Shown: positions 23,666 to 30,875, counted from the stretch's first letter. The stretch: DNA of 30,964 bases from SFLA01 sp045595785 (GCA_045595785.1 JAZOBE010000033.1:1-30964), one strand, 5' to 3'. Notes: a model not told the origin generated them from the sequence alone. Made by a program: numbers and translations.

Positions 23666-24754
23666 TTATTTTTGCTTGTAATATGCCACCGCCAGATCTA
23701 CTACCAAGCCATAGCTTGCGCTTCCTGCAGATTGTCCCTGGCTGTTCAGATAAGAGTTGTTGATGCTTCCTGCCACCTGAGAAGCCGTCGAGTCCGAATA
23801 CTTTTCAAAAAACTCGGAATATGCCCGTATTTCTGCTTTTATTTGCGGTGTCAGCTCGGTTTTTACAAGCTGGGTATACAGCTCCTTGTCTGCCTTGTAT
23901 AATGCGGAAAGAAGATACTCAAGCATATTGAAAAGTCCGCTGTAGCGAACAAAATCGTCATCGCTGTTAAGACATACCAAAAAAGCCACAAAGTTTGCTT
24001 CGTCTTCTCGTGCAATACCTCTCTGATGTGACATTTCGTGGGCGAGTGTAAAAGGAAATACAAAATCGGGATAATTAAAATTGATGTTTGCCTCTCCCGT
24101 AAAGAATGAGTACAGCCCCGAAATATGGGTGTAGGTCATCAGCGGTGAAAGTGATATAAGCTTTGGATTTGAATCAAACCAGGATATATATCCGCTATCC
24201 TTGCAGTAATCCTCAAACGCGTTCTTTACGTTTTGTACCGTTTCCTTGTGTCCGCATTGCGGAACCGCCGCCCCTTGTGAATCAAAGGTTATATCAAGCT
24301 CTTTTATTTCCGAAATAACCTGAATGGCAGTTTGTTTAAGCTCTTCTGCGGTTACATTCTCTTTTACAATACCGATATTTTCGTCAAGTCCGTTTCTGAA
24401 ATAACAAGGCCCGAATACGCCTAAAAAGGTGGAAACAAGTATCAGCACCACCATAATTAATGGCCGCAGACAACGGTAATATTTTTCGGTCTCCTCGCTT
24501 TTAATGTATTTGTTAGAAAGGCACAAATACAGCACTACTGCAGGAATAAGCAGTATAATGATCATCTCCGCAATAGAGAAGGGAATTATATTTGTAATAA
24601 AAGCAAGTCCCGCCCGCATATATTGTGAAAGATAGCGCGTCCACCATTCCGCAAAGGGGGTACATAGCCTTGAAACAACGTATATTATTGCGCTTAACCC
24701 TAACGCCGAAAGTCCGAAAATAAGCGCAGGTGTAACAAATTTCGGTTTTTTCAT
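23666..24754 (-). CDS. DUF3810-family membrane protein with a metalloprotease-like HExxH motif
   Basis: The protein has 362 residues. Three membrane segments lie in the first third (about 8-28, 58-78, 98-116), followed by an extracytoplasmic domain. That domain carries FVFPFTLAHEMSHQRGIARE (HEMSH at 239-243), a zinc-protease-like motif, with acidic residues at 250-252 that could complete the metal site. DUF3810 proteins are conserved in Clostridia and Bacteroidetes, and the activity is not established. The start has AAGGAGG at good distance. It does not share a promoter with the BlaI pair: a terminator lies between them. Confidence 0.87.
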   Translation of the reverse strand: MKKPKFVTPALIFGLSALGLSAIIYVVSRLCTPFAEWWTRYLSQYMRAGLAFITNIIPFSIAEMIIILLIPAVVLYLCLSNKYIKSEETEKYYRCLRPLIMVVLILVSTFLGVFGPCYFRNGLDENIGIVKENVTAEELKQTAIQVISEIKELDITFDSQGAAVPQCGHKETVQNVKNAFEDYCKDSGYISWFDSNPKLISLSPLMTYTHISGLYSFFTGEANINFNYPDFVFPFTLAHEMSHQRGIAREDEANFVAFLVCLNSDDDFVRYSGLFNMLEYLLSALYKADKELYTQLVKTELTPQIKAEIRAYSEFFEKYSDSTASQVAGSINNSYLNSQGQSAGSASYGLVVDLAVAYYKQK

Positions 24755-24780
24755 TGCGTTTTTCCTCCTTTTGCGCTATT

Positions 24781-24810
24781 ATAATACCACCGTTTGCCTA
24801 TAAAAAACAA
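24781..24810 (-). promoter_or_regulatory. Possible promoter of the DUF3810 gene
   Basis: Read on the minus strand: TTGTTT (24810-24805), 18-nt spacer, TATTAT (24786-24781) preceded by TGG (extended -10). The -35 box is weak, so the call rests mainly on position, 27-56 nt upstream of the start codon. Confidence 0.4.
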
Positions 24811-24901
24811 CGTTATTTTGTAAACAATAGATGTTTTTCGGTAATTCAGGCGGTTGTTAATAAATAGTTTAATATTAATTAACAATTTGTTCATATTTTG
24901 C

Positions 24902-24910
24902 TGTTATAAT
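24902..24910 (+). promoter_or_regulatory. Extended -10 promoter of the M23 peptidase gene
   Basis: TGTTATAAT (24902-24910) is a perfect extended -10 element. No good -35 lies at the right distance (an A/T-rich region with AACAAT at 24881-24886 gives an 18-nt spacer). Transcription would begin near 24917. This excludes start codons upstream of it for the next gene. Confidence 0.6.
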
Positions 24911-24943
24911 ACCTACAAATTATTGTGGAAAGTAGGTGCAAAT

Positions 24944-26074
24944 TTGAAGGGAAACATAATTAAGCTGGTTAAAAAGCCGGCAGTTATCAGCACCCTTGCA
25001 TTTTTTGTACTTTTAACCGTAGTTACAATTGCAGCTTTTGCAGGTAATTCTCCTGCAGAAAACACTCCTGCAGACGAAAATTTAACACAAACGACCCTTA
25101 AAAACGGATATGGCTTGTACATAGACGGTGAGCTTATCGCCGCAACGGAAGTTGAAGCGGTTATTCAGGATACTCTTGATTACGTGTTGGATACCAGAGT
25201 CAGCTCTTTTGCAGACAGCGTGGTTACCTCCGGTGCTTTTACCAACGTAATTACCGTTGTTTCCGGTGAGTATGAGGAAGACGCTTTCGTTACCTCCGCA
25301 GACCTGGCGTTGCTTCTCGGCGTAGAAAGCGCAGAGTCTTTTACTACCGCTATCCGCAGCTATAATAGTGTTATATCCAAGAATTCTCTCAATCTCCGCG
25401 TCACTGTTGAAGAGGAGATAGAGACAGTCCTTGAGTCCGATATCGTTTACGTTGACAACAGCAACCTTCTCGCTACACATGATGATATCGTGTTGGTTGA
25501 GGGACAGGACGGCATGACTTGTGACGTGTATGAGTCTGTCTACGTTAACGGTGAGTGTATTTCCAAAAAGTTCCTTTCCTCTACCGTGGTGGTAGAGTCT
25601 GTTGACCGTGTTATAGAGCGCGGCGTGTTGGATAACGAGCGTGTATATGCAAACGCAGAAGGCAGCGCTGTTGACGACAGCCCCTTTATCATGCCTTATG
25701 ACGGAGCGTTCATCTCCTCCTATTACGGTTGGAGAAGTATGGGCTGGCACAGCGGTATTGATATTATCGGCGGACTTGGCGTTTCCTGCTATGGTGATCC
25801 TATTTGGGCATCCAGAGAAGGCGTCGTTACCTTTGCGGATTATTCCGGCACATACGGCCTTGTTGTTATTATTGATCACGGTGACGGAAGCGAAACGAGA
25901 TACGCACACTGCAGCGCACTTAAGGTTGAAGTGGGCGAATACGTTGAGCAGGGACAGGTAATCGGCAATATCGGCGACACAGGCTATGTAACGGGAGCTC
26001 ACCTCCATTTCGAGATCCGCATAGACGGCAATACCGTCAATCCCCTTAAGTACGTGCGCCTTTATAAAGAATAA
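24944..26074 (+). CDS. Membrane-anchored M23 peptidase with G5-like domain
   Basis: The protein has 376 residues from TTG at 24944. A signal-anchor helix (about 11-33) is followed by an alpha/beta region, a G5-like domain (about 152-227, ending VDRVIERG) and an M23/LytM peptidase domain (about 255-371). Zinc ligands are GWHSGID (His269, Asp273) and GAHLHFE (His355), with YAHCS (His322) as the usual catalytic histidine. It is predicted to cleave peptidoglycan cross-links outside the membrane, similar in layout to spore or vegetative wall hydrolases. The TTG is chosen because GTAGG lies 6 nt upstream and because the upstream promoter excludes earlier in-frame starts (the ATT/ATG-like codons near 24854 lie before the -10). 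It is followed after 17 nt by gdhA. Confidence 0.88.
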   Translation: MKGNIIKLVKKPAVISTLAFFVLLTVVTIAAFAGNSPAENTPADENLTQTTLKNGYGLYIDGELIAATEVEAVIQDTLDYVLDTRVSSFADSVVTSGAFTNVITVVSGEYEEDAFVTSADLALLLGVESAESFTTAIRSYNSVISKNSLNLRVTVEEEIETVLESDIVYVDNSNLLATHDDIVLVEGQDGMTCDVYESVYVNGECISKKFLSSTVVVESVDRVIERGVLDNERVYANAEGSAVDDSPFIMPYDGAFISSYYGWRSMGWHSGIDIIGGLGVSCYGDPIWASREGVVTFADYSGTYGLVVIIDHGDGSETRYAHCSALKVEVGEYVEQGQVIGNIGDTGYVTGAHLHFEIRIDGNTVNPLKYVRLYKE

Positions 26075-26091
26075 AGGAGGGCATTTAACCC

Positions 26092-27438
26092 ATGTTCAAA
26101 ACAAATTATGCTGAAAGAGTATATAACCAGGTAGTTGCAAAAAACAGCAACGAGCCCGATTTTCTCAATGCAGTAAAAGAAGTACTTTTAACTATTGAGC
26201 CTGTTCTCGTTGCTCACCCCGAGTATGAGAAGGCAGGTATACTTGAGCGCGTTACCGAGCCCGAGCGTCTTATCGTTTTCCGCGTAAGCTGGGTAGACGA
26301 CAACGGCAACGTTCAGGTTAACCGCGGTTACAGAGTACAGTTTAATTCGGCTATCGGTCCTTATAAGGGCGGTATCCGTTTTCATCCTTCCGTTAACGCA
26401 TCCGTTATAAAGTTCCTTGGATTTGAGCAGATATTCAAAAACTCTCTCACCGGTCTGCCTATGGGCGGCGGTAAGGGCGGTTCCGATTTTGACCCCAAGG
26501 GTAAATCCGATAACGAGATCATGCGCTTCTGTCAGTCCTTTATGACAGAGCTTGCAAAGCATATCGGTGCTGATACTGACGTACCTGCAGGCGATATCGG
26601 CGTAGGCGCAAGAGAAATAGGCTATATGTTCGGTCAGTACAAGCGTCTCCGCAACGAGTTCACCGGCGTTCTCACCGGTAAGGGACTTATGTACGGCGGC
26701 TCTCTCGTAAGAACTCAGGCAACCGGATACGGTCTTTGCTATTTCACTCAGGAAATGCTGAAAGATGCAGGTACCTCCTTTGAGGGTAAGACTGTAGTTG
26801 TTTCCGGTAGCGGTAACGTTGCTATTTATGCTTGTGAAAAGGCAATGGCATTCGGCGCAAAGGTCGTTGCAATGAGCGACAGTAACGGTTATATCGTTGA
26901 TAATGACGGCATCAAGCTTGATGTTGTTAAGCAGATAAAAGAGGTTGAGCGCGGCAGAATTAAGGAATATGCTGCACGCGTTCCCGGTAGTGAATATCAC
27001 GAGGGTTGCCAGGGTATCTGGACAACCAAGTGTGATATTGCTCTTCCTTGCGCTACTCAGCGTGAATTGGATATCGAAGGCGCAAAGGCACTTGTTGCAA
27101 ACGGCGTAATGCTGGTTGCAGAAGGCGCAAATATGCCCACCTCTCTTGAGGCTATCGCATATTTCCAGGAGCAGGGCGTTATGTTCGGTCCTGCAAAGGC
27201 TGCAAACGCAGGCGGCGTTGCTACCAGCGGTCTGGAAATGACCCAGAACTCCATGCGTCTGTCTTGGAGCGCAGAAGAGGTTGATGAAAAGCTTCAGTCC
27301 ATTATGAAGAATATCTATGCCAACACCTGCAAGGCTGCAGAAGAGTACGGTTGCAAGGGTAACCTTGTTGCAGGCGCAAATATTGCAGGCTTTGCGAAGG
27401 TGGCAGCGGCGATGCTGGCACAAGGCGTCGCTTACTAA
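26092..27438 (+). CDS. gdhA: NADP-type glutamate dehydrogenase
   Basis: The protein has 448 residues, the normal size of the hexameric enzyme. It converts 2-oxoglutarate, ammonia and NAD(P)H to glutamate. The substrate-binding pattern GPYKGGIRFHPSVNASVIKF is intact; catalytic Lys128 lies in LPMGGGKGGSDFDP and Asp168 in VPAGDIGVG. The Rossmann motif is VVSGSGNVA (238-244), followed by MSDSNG, a form seen in NADP-preferring enzymes. A GAGG-rich site (AAAGGAGGG) precedes the ATG. It is 17 nt after the M23 peptidase gene without a terminator between, so it is probably co-transcribed, an odd pairing of nitrogen assimilation and wall hydrolysis. Confidence 0.97.
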   Translation: MFKTNYAERVYNQVVAKNSNEPDFLNAVKEVLLTIEPVLVAHPEYEKAGILERVTEPERLIVFRVSWVDDNGNVQVNRGYRVQFNSAIGPYKGGIRFHPSVNASVIKFLGFEQIFKNSLTGLPMGGGKGGSDFDPKGKSDNEIMRFCQSFMTELAKHIGADTDVPAGDIGVGAREIGYMFGQYKRLRNEFTGVLTGKGLMYGGSLVRTQATGYGLCYFTQEMLKDAGTSFEGKTVVVSGSGNVAIYACEKAMAFGAKVVAMSDSNGYIVDNDGIKLDVVKQIKEVERGRIKEYAARVPGSEYHEGCQGIWTTKCDIALPCATQRELDIEGAKALVANGVMLVAEGANMPTSLEAIAYFQEQGVMFGPAKAANAGGVATSGLEMTQNSMRLSWSAEEVDEKLQSIMKNIYANTCKAAEEYGCKGNLVAGANIAGFAKVAAAMLAQGVAY

Positions 27439-27474
27439 GGGACGGTTAATTCACCGCAGAACAAAAACGCGAGA

Positions 27475-27523
27475 GATACAATTAAATGTATCGAAAACCG
27501 TAGGGTCGATTCACGAATCGACC
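27475..27523. repeat. Two adjacent palindromes downstream of gdhA
   Basis: GATACA-ATTAAA-TGTATC (27475-27492) is a 6-bp hairpin, and GGTCGATTC/GAATCGACC (27504-27512 / 27515-27523) is a near-perfect palindrome. Neither has a T-run suited to a terminator on the plus strand. The second looks like a dispersed REP-type palindrome, but only one copy is in the window. Confidence 0.5.
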
Positions 27524-27560
27524 GCATCAAAATAAAAATGTAGGAATCCGTTTTTCACGG

Positions 27561-27700
27561 CTATTTCAAAATTGATGGAGTTTTTTTGAAAAAACACTTG
27601 AATTTTAGAGCATTTTGCTTTCTAAACCTGTGGAGTTTTTTTGTTGAGTTTTTCTTCTAAAACTCAAAAAACGCTTTCAAATTTAGTGGAGTTTTTTATC
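27561..27700 (+). repeat. Three degenerate repeats with about 55-bp period
   Basis: TGGAGTTTTTT occurs at 27576, 27631 and 27687 (spacing 55 and 56 bp), each preceded by a related pyrimidine/A-rich stretch such as CTTTCAAATTTAG. Between the second and third copies is a perfect 9-bp hairpin TTGAGTTTT / AAAACTCAA (27644-27652 / 27659-27667). The stretch of 27439-27734 has no convincing gene. Confidence 0.5.
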
Positions 27701-27734
27701 CATCGCATTTTGAATTTAATTATTGTAACACGCA

Positions 27735-27766
27735 AAAAGAGTGGACTTGCAGTTGTCCACTCTTTT
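27735..27766 (+). terminator. Strong hairpin terminator, possibly bidirectional
   Basis: A 12-bp perfect stem AAAAGAGTGGAC (27735-27746) / GTCCACTCTTTT (27755-27766) with an 8-nt loop. T-runs are built into both ends of the stem. It lies about 300 nt after gdhA, so it may terminate gdhA transcripts or separate it from the next unit. Confidence 0.75.
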
Positions 27767-27862
27767 ACTGTTTTAGTATTTAATCCAATTTCAGCAAATC
27801 ATCAATATGAATATCGATCATTATGATCGTTGCGCTTCTCATAGAAGAAATATTGTCATTTT

Positions 27863-27891
27863 TTGACATTTGGGAATAAATGTAATATGAT
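27863..27891 (+). promoter_or_regulatory. Promoter of the HTH-regulator unit
   Basis: -35 TTGACA (27863-27868), 17-nt spacer, -10 TATGAT (27886-27891). It is followed by AAGGAG (27906-27911) and a GTG at 27918 that opens a 12-codon frame (ending 27956) just before the HTH sequence. This short frame is a possible leader peptide or the remains of the original gene start. Confidence 0.75.
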
Positions 27892-27962
27892 AAATTACTA
27901 CCGTTAAGGAGTCTTTTGTGGCTCGAAAAAAGTCTCCTTCCATACCAAAATCATAAGTCGAA

Positions 27963-28294
27963 CTGGATTATTCCGAATTTGGGAATACGTTGAGAAAGCT
28001 CATAAAAGCTAAAGGATATATCCAGGAGAGTTTTGCTAAAGCTATTGGTGTCTTCTACTCCTCTTTTATGAGCATGTTAAAGGGCGACCGCCAGATATAT
28101 CTGCATGTATACGTTAAGATGCTTGATGTGCTTGGTGTTTCCGACATTGTTGCTATGAGCGATTCGCTGAACAGCCGGAATTGGTTAAGAAACCGAGCTT
28201 GTATATGGAGTTAATTTCGAAGTGCGAAGATTTATCACCGGAAATATTAGAGTGTATAGTGAAATTGGTTAGCGAAATTAAGAAAACAGATTAA
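27963..28294 (+). pseudogene. Frameshifted Cro/CI-type HTH regulator
   Basis: The first frame reads LDYSEFGNTLRKLIKAKGY then ESFAKAIGVFYSSFMSMLKGD, a typical helix-turn-helix (XRE) domain, and continues to LGVSDIVAMSDSLNS. After AACAGC (28170-28175) it goes out of frame and stops soon after at 28214. A shift of one base, as though one C is missing in the CC at 28175-28176, restores a good continuation, PELVKKPSLYMELISKCEDL, ending EIKKTD at 28294. There is no good ATG at the front: CTG at 27963 or TTG at 27990 is the best guess. The gene is thus either decaying, or a sequencing error is present. It would have been a small DNA-binding protein, perhaps regulating its own unit. Confidence 0.75.
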
Positions 28295-28315
28295 ATACAG
28301 AAAGGGCAAACACAC

Positions 28316-28609
28316 ATGACAGCACATAACTTTACTTTTGAAGGCGGAGAAATATTAACCGGAATGGGAGCGACTTGGTTCGTGTCTTATGCCTATTACG
28401 AAAGAATCGATAAAAACCATAAAAACTGGGCAAGAGTATCTACGATTCAGCCCAGAATGTCTAAATATAACAAAGGCAGACCTTACCACAAGGCGTGGCT
28501 TAAAGAAATAACAACGATGAATTCCGCCAATTTGAACAAGAACACTATTGGCCTTGATGCACAATCGACCAAAGCAATGGCAAAAGAATTGCTAAAAATT
28601 ATGGAATAA
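28316..28609 (+). CDS. Uncharacterised 97-residue protein
   Basis: A small soluble basic protein starting MTAHNFTFEGGEILTGMGAT, rich in aromatic residues (WFVSYAYYERIDKNHKNWAR) and lysine, ending KAMAKELLKIME in a likely helix. No motif or family is recognised. The AGAAAGGG site upstream and the 21-nt gap to the frameshifted HTH gene suggest one transcription unit from the promoter at 27863. Coding support comes from the ribosome-binding site and length only. Confidence 0.55.
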   Translation: MTAHNFTFEGGEILTGMGATWFVSYAYYERIDKNHKNWARVSTIQPRMSKYNKGRPYHKAWLKEITTMNSANLNKNTIGLDAQSTKAMAKELLKIME

Positions 28610-28642
28610 AATTCAACACTTTATATTACGGGGCAGAAAGTT

Positions 28643-29095
28643 ATGAATAAAAAAGGATATAGCAGAAAAGGCTTTTTCGGAGAAACAATTCACTATGATG
28701 CCAACGGCAAAAAGATTGGTGAAAGCAGGCCCAATTTCTGGGGCGGCGTTGACCATTACGATGCCAACGGAAACAAAACCGGACATAGTGAACGTGGATT
28801 TTTTGGCGGAACAAACCACTACGATAATAAGAACCAAAAAACCGGACACAGCGAGAGAGGCTTTTTCGGTCAGACAAACCACTATGATGAAAGTGGAGAA
28901 AAAGTCGGCGAAAGCACGCGTGATATTTTCGGCGGTTATGATTACTACGGCTTCAAAAACACCATTGGCAAAACCACAATAGAGGACGAATATGACGCTA
29001 TCGAAGCGGAAATGTATGACGAATGTTACGATTCCGAAGATGCGGCTGAGTGGCTTGAAGACAACGGCTATGACCCCTACGAGTTTGATTTTTGA
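28643..29095 (+). CDS. Protein of four 21-residue repeats plus acidic tail
   Basis: The protein has 150 residues. Residues 8-91 are four consecutive 21-residue units of the pattern xxGFFGxTxHYDxxGxKxGxS (8-28, 29-49, 50-70, 71-91), with a partial fifth unit at 92-111. At the DNA level this is a 63-bp period with divergence, so the repeats are old. The tail (112-150) is strongly acidic and ends EFDF. No signal peptide is present. The repeats suggest a beta-rich scaffold resembling YD- or MORN-type repeats, but I do not recognise the family. The upstream GGGGCAG is a weak ribosome-binding site. Confidence 0.7.
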   Translation: MNKKGYSRKGFFGETIHYDANGKKIGESRPNFWGGVDHYDANGNKTGHSERGFFGGTNHYDNKNQKTGHSERGFFGQTNHYDESGEKVGESTRDIFGGYDYYGFKNTIGKTTIEDEYDAIEAEMYDECYDSEDAAEWLEDNGYDPYEFDF

Positions 29096-29179
29096 TATTT
29101 TATTGTTCAGGAGTAGGACATGGGTTTTACAGAACAGTGCTGGGAGCATATTATTCAATAAGAATCACAGCGAATTTAA

Positions 29180-29409
29180 TTTGAGAAAGCGTTTAAAGAA
29201 GAATACCAGCCCTGCTATATCAGCAAAGAGTCACACGCAGGAACATTTCGTGGCGACAAAAAGACAATTGTGTGCTATTTATCTGTAGATCACTACTGTA
29301 ATTGTGAAGAATATCAATCAAATAGACGAACAACAAAAGCTCGTGGAAAAATCCAGGAGCTTTCGTTTTACTTATGCATATGCACTGCTTTGTGTAAAAA
29401 TAATTCTGC
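29180..29409 (+). pseudogene. Possible decayed coding remnant
   Basis: After an in-frame stop at about 29178, one frame remains open to about 29409 and reads FEKAFKEEYQPCYISKESHA and KKTIVCYLSVDHYCNCEEYQ, which looks protein-like. It has no start codon or ribosome-binding site. A terminator hairpin (29335-29370) lies within it. It may be the end of a lost gene. Support is weak. Confidence 0.3.
29335..29370 (+). terminator. Intrinsic terminator after the repeat-protein unit
   Basis: AAAGCTC (29336-29342) pairs with GAGCTTT (29357-29363), with an inner TGGA/TCCA helix (29344-29347 / 29352-29355), followed by CGTTTTACTT. It probably ends transcripts of the 28316-29095 genes. Confidence 0.75.
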
Positions 29410-29415
29410 ATAATA

Positions 29416-29444
29416 TTTACAATTTAGTAATAATATGATATAAT
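29416..29444 (+). promoter_or_regulatory. Strong promoter of the candidate structured RNA
   Basis: -35 TTTACA (29416-29421), 17-nt spacer, -10 TATAAT (29439-29444) with an extended TG at 29436-29437. No reading frame with a ribosome-binding site follows, but a long hairpin begins within a few bases of the expected start (about 29450). Confidence 0.88.
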
Positions 29445-29447
29445 TTG

Positions 29448-29600
29448 TGTTGCGACATAGTTTAATATCTTCAAACAGGCATACATGGTAAAAACGTATG
29501 TCTTGTTGTCATTTTCTGTTTGAAGATGTAATGAACTGTGTCGCGACAGAACAGGCTGCGTTTTTTAGTGCGCGGTTTGTTTGCCGCGCACTTTTTATTT
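29448..29600 (+). ncRNA. Candidate structured non-coding RNA of about 150 nt
   Basis: A near-continuous long hairpin: a 15-bp helix (29448-29462 / 29534-29548, two G-U pairs), a small internal loop, a perfect 12-bp helix (29467-29478 / 29516-29527) and a 6-bp apical helix (29479-29484 / 29496-29501) with an 11-nt loop and a 14-nt single-stranded tail on its 3' side. A separate 9-bp terminator follows (29567-29575 / 29584-29592) with a U-tract. The promoter ends 3 nt before the hairpin. It could act alone, or, because the next gene begins 169 nt later without a clear promoter of its own, as an attenuator leader. It matches no RNA family I can name; 6S RNA is not supported. Confidence 0.75.
29567..29600 (+). 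terminator. Terminator of the candidate RNA
   Basis: AGTGCGCGG (29567-29575) / CCGCGCACT (29584-29592), a 9-bp GC-rich stem with an 8-nt loop, followed by TTTTTATTTT. A T-run also precedes the stem. Confidence 0.92.
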
Positions 29601-29768
29601 TCCGAACACTGCAACGAGTTTAATGGCAGCGTGGACGATTTTCAGGAAATTCCGACATAGTGCTAATGTATAAAGGCCCGACAAGTCTTAGCAGGTTTCA
29701 CAAAAACATTAAATGGTGAAAAAGTGTTTCGGAGCGTATCAATAAAGTAAAGGAAAGAAAATAAAACC

Positions 29769-30743
29769 ATGTTTGGAAAATGGAAAGAAAAAAAAGAACT
29801 TAAAAAACAGCAAGAAGCGGAAGCGGAACGCGCACGCAATGAGGCGGAACGCATCGCTCGTGTGCAATTAGCAAAAAAAATAGCTACAACTATGTATCAG
29901 AGCTTTTGTAAGTTTTGTAATAATCCGCCCGATGAATATTATTATGCCGGTGATTACTATAGCGACAGAAGACGTTACTATGATGACAGAAGAGGTTGTA
30001 TTGCTTTTGAGCAAATACAGTATTCGAGAGACGATGTGTGGAAAGAAACAGATTATGACTTTCACAGTGTGTCCGTGGAAGTTAGACCTTACCGTGAAGG
30101 CTCCCATTCGTTTCCTCGGAGCGTAACATACTCATATGTTTATGATTATGACGGTTCTTTGTATAGTTTGATGTGTGATGTTAAAGCTGAGTTACAACAA
30201 TTAAATCCCAAGCTCTCGTTGTTGGGCGGATACCCAGAACGTTTTGAACGGGGTTTCTGTCCAGTTTACCACGGAGAAGAGGGCGAAATATCTGTTTTTA
30301 TGCCGCCTGAAGAAAAAACAAACGCACTATCCGAGACAAATCAAGCCCCCTATGAGTTGACGGGAGTTCAAGCAAAAATCGCAAAAAAGTTTTACAAAGA
30401 CCCCGATGCAATAAAGAAATCCGTAGAAAAGTTGTCAAAATTTCTTGATGCGGTTGAGAAATCCAGCTCAACGGGCGCACAACAAGCGTCTGCTTCAAGT
30501 GAATTATCTGAAGACAATAGTAATATTGGAAAGATTACTTGTCCTTTCCCCGGAACTGTTATTAGAACCTTTGCCAGTGCAGGCAAATCCGTAAAAAAAG
30601 GTGATTTGATTTGTGTAATTGAAGCTATGTTGATGGAATCCGACATAGTTTCTGACATCGACGGGATAGTTATTTCGATTGACATCAAAGTTGGCGATAG
30701 CGTTTGTATAGGCGACATCCTTTGTGTTATAGAAAAGCATTAA
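29769..30743 (+). CDS. Protein with C-terminal biotinyl/lipoyl-type domain lacking the acceptor lysine
   Basis: The protein has 324 residues. Residues 1-42 are a charged helix (KEKKELKKQQEAEAERARNE), probably a coiled coil. About 75-180 is a domain I do not recognise (GCIAFEQIQYSRDDVWKETD, VSVEVRPYREGSHSFPRSVT). A Ser/Ala-rich linker (231-252) leads to a biotinyl-type hammerhead domain (253-322): FPGTVIRTFASAGKSVKKGD, then VIEAMLMESDIVSDIDGIV and KVGDSVCIGDILCVIE. The biotinylation motif should be EAMKM; here residue 288 is Leu (codon TTG), so biotin cannot attach in the normal way. No signal peptide is seen. An AAAGGAAAG site precedes the ATG. The role is unknown: structural, or an unmodified partner of a carboxylase-like complex. 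Confidence 0.8.
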   Translation: MFGKWKEKKELKKQQEAEAERARNEAERIARVQLAKKIATTMYQSFCKFCNNPPDEYYYAGDYYSDRRRYYDDRRGCIAFEQIQYSRDDVWKETDYDFHSVSVEVRPYREGSHSFPRSVTYSYVYDYDGSLYSLMCDVKAELQQLNPKLSLLGGYPERFERGFCPVYHGEEGEISVFMPPEEKTNALSETNQAPYELTGVQAKIAKKFYKDPDAIKKSVEKLSKFLDAVEKSSSTGAQQASASSELSEDNSNIGKITCPFPGTVIRTFASAGKSVKKGDLICVIEAMLMESDIVSDIDGIVISIDIKVGDSVCIGDILCVIEKH

Positions 30744-30875
30744 AAACTGTCAAACAGCCTGAAAAAATATGGTTGTAAACAGAAGTTACTTAATTGTCAT
30801 TTTTTCAAAGATAAATGCAAAACGCTGTAGTATATGCTATATCTTTATTTATGTTATTAATTCAAGGAGTACAGT
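30744..30875 (+). other. Gene-free gap of 132 bp
   Basis: This is an A/T-rich region with no good terminator or promoter. A short CTGT/ACAG palindrome (30749-30759) is not a convincing terminator, and TATGCTATAT near 30833-30842 lacks a -35 box at the right distance. Confidence 0.5.

Noticed and set aside
24854..24943. N-terminal extension of the M23 peptidase starting near 24854
   Set aside because: These codons overlap and precede the extended -10 promoter and the expected transcription start; no ribosome-binding site is present.
26188..27423. Long open frame (411 codons) on the minus strand inside gdhA
   Set aside because: It lies fully antisense to gdhA, has no ribosome-binding site and its protein is cysteine- and serine-rich shadow sequence produced by the codon bias of gdhA.
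27561..27700. CRISPR-like array (three repeats of about 26-28 bp at 55-56-bp spacing)
   Set aside because: Repeats are degenerate and low-complexity, there are only three, spacing segments contain their own hairpin, and no cas gene is in the window.
29416..29600. 6S RNA or retron msr-msd RNA
   Set aside because: The rod has only a very small internal loop, unlike the wide central bubble of 6S RNA. No reverse transcriptase gene is nearby for a retron.
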